Both the position numbers and the translations under genes were made by a program. Below are positions 63,120 through 64,000 of a stretch of 64,000 nt of DNA, in pieces. A model generated the notes under the pieces. The model was not told where the DNA came from, made no database searches, and saw only the letters and a list, made by a program, of their open reading frames with translations. The stretch covers positions 62,001 to 126,000 of the forward strand of contig CAYHQQ010000001.1 of the NCBI GenBank assembly GCA_964358855.1, read 5' to 3'. The stretch's first letter is position 1. Each line of letters opens with the position of its first letter. Source of the stretch: UBA2396 sp038042175 (GTDB lineage Bacteria; Planctomycetota; Phycisphaerae; Phycisphaerales; UBA1924).

Positions 63120-64000
63120 TCAGTTGATCATCGTCATGCCGCCCTTGAGCGTCAGCATGCCATCACCCTTGACGGTCGTCATCGGGCTCTTCATCTCCGC
63201 GGTCGCCTTGCCCTCAATCTTGATAGCGGTTGCCGAGATCTCGCCCGACGCGGACGTGGTGATCTTGAACCCGCCCGTCGCGTCGATCTTGGTCTCGCCC
63301 TTGCTCTCGGAGGTGATGGCCGTCGAGGCGAGGTTGATGCCGCTGGCGTCCAGCGCGATCGTGGTCTTCCCGACGACCAGGGTGATGTTCTCCTCACCCT
63401 CGATCACGATCTCCTTGGCTTTGATGTAGTACTTCTTGGTCACCGAGCGGGAGGCGTTCTCCTCGAACTTCTCGGCGACATCCTTGAGCACGTTGACCGA
63501 GAGCGTCTTCTCGATCAGGACGGACTCCTTGCCCTTGACCGTCCGGTTCACGTCGCGTTCGATCGCCTCGACGAGGTCCCGTTTGATCGTGACGTGCCGA
63601 TCGTTCTCGATGGTCTCGATCTGATCGTTCTTGACGATCTGGTGGGTGTCGTGCCCGATCCACTGGATCACATCGTTGAGAATCCGCACGTCCATGTCCT
63701 TCTGGCCATGGAGAAAGATCTGCTCGCTGTCCTTCTTGTCCTCGAAGCGCAGCTCATTGAACCCCGCGCCCCCCTTGCTCGACGAGGTCTTGTACCCCGT
63801 CATGGTCTTGTTGGCCGGGAGGGCGTAGGGCGGCTTGTTCTCGCCGTTGTAGACGCGCCCGGTGATGATGGGCCTGTCGGGGTCGCCCTCGAGGAACTCG
63901 ACGATGACCTCCTCGCCGTGCCGGGGCGTGTGGAATTGTCCCCACCCCTTGCCGGCGATCACCTGCGAGACGCGGACCCAGCACGAGTCGTTCTCGTCGC
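63120..64000 (-). CDS. vgrG: VgrG spike protein, C-terminal part, cut by window edge
   Basis: The frame continues without a start to the window edge, giving 293 codons and a stop. It begins inside the gp5-like OB region (DSCWVRVSQVIAGKGWGQ, RHGEEVIVEFLEGDPDRP, GRVYNGENKPPY), then NELRFEDKKDSEQIFLHGQKD and a long C-terminal beta-helix with repeats of the form (I/V)xxxxTxxxxGxxx. These are typical of VgrG tips of type VI secretion and related contractile injection systems. The N-terminal gp27-like part is outside the window. The stop is eight bases from the next gene. Confidence 0.9.
   Translation of the reverse strand, partial: DENDSCWVRVSQVIAGKGWGQFHTPRHGEEVIVEFLEGDPDRPIITGRVYNGENKPPYALPANKTMTGYKTSSSKGGAGFNELRFEDKKDSEQIFLHGQKDMDVRILNDVIQWIGHDTHQIVKNDQIETIENDRHVTIKRDLVEAIERDVNRTVKGKESVLIEKTLSVNVLKDVAEKFEENASRSVTKKYYIKAKEIVIEGEENITLVVGKTTIALDASGINLASTAITSESKGETKIDATGGFKITTSASGEISATAIKIEGKATAEMKSPMTTVKGDGMLTLKGGMTMIN

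Noticed and set aside
1..64000. CRISPR array from the many repeated segments
   Set aside because: The repeats are in-frame coding segments of protein tails with irregular spacing of hundreds to thousands of bases, and no cas genes are present.

Overview
The window looks like a chromosome segment of a high-GC planctomycete, most probably class Phycisphaerae (order Phycisphaerales). The main evidence is at least seventeen secreted proteins that end in a paired EF-hand (dockerin-like) tail of the form CPADFDADG..FFDYDAFV, a linker with two cysteines, a second loop and a final Gly-Cys or similar ending. That tail type is, from my knowledge, characteristic of Phycisphaerae. Supporting evidence is a small membrane protein with a CxxCGYDLRG..CPECG zinc ribbon, BamA and MCE proteins of a two-membrane envelope, and several dispersed palindromic repeats of planctomycete type. 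No taxonomic marker such as rRNA is present, so the assignment is an inference.

Region 1 (1-23.3 kb) is an accessory surface-protein island. Thirteen genes lie on the minus strand one after another. The first is cut by the window edge. Twelve complete ones have a signal peptide, a variable extracellular module and the same C-terminal tail. The modules include HAF repeats, BNR/Ycf48 propeller, two-component-type propeller, FG-GAP/VCBS propeller, right-handed beta-helices, choice-of-anchor J, FN3 plus Ig and a jelly-roll. The tail is a cassette joined to unrelated modules, and neighbouring genes are partly tandem duplicates.

Region 2 (23.4-31.9 kb) is mixed. It holds a zinc-ribbon membrane protein, a PIN-domain toxin with a tiny partner gene, an unknown gene, a lone atpA (F1 ATPase alpha), a tail-fibre-like secreted protein and two more tail-bearing surface proteins on the plus strand.

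Region 3 (31.9-45.1 kb) is more core-like. It holds a gluzincin-type peptidase, a lipase-like hydrolase, an MCE/MlaD protein, a CPBP intramembrane protease divergent from trpC, a thioredoxin-fold protein without its cysteines, dnaN, an ArsR-like regulator coupled to a retropepsin-like protease, and dihydrolipoyl dehydrogenase.

Region 4 (45.2-50.5 kb) returns to surface proteins: two tandem sugar-dehydrogenase-like propellers and a trypsin-like protease with a propeller, all ending in the paired tail.

Region 5 (50.6-59.4 kb) holds a metallo-beta-lactamase-fold protein with an altered metal site, coaD, a bacterial GH56 hyaluronidase-like protein, an O-antigen-ligase-like protein with a tandem-repeat tail, a small membrane protein, bamA, a YdcZ-type transporter and purE.

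Region 6 (59.5-64 kb) is a contractile-injection/type VI secretion cargo module running off the window: vgrG, a small beta-sandwich adaptor, a large LysM-metzincin-like protein that is a good effector candidate, and an unknown protein. The two most interesting systems are the tail-bearing surface-protein array and this VgrG-effector module.
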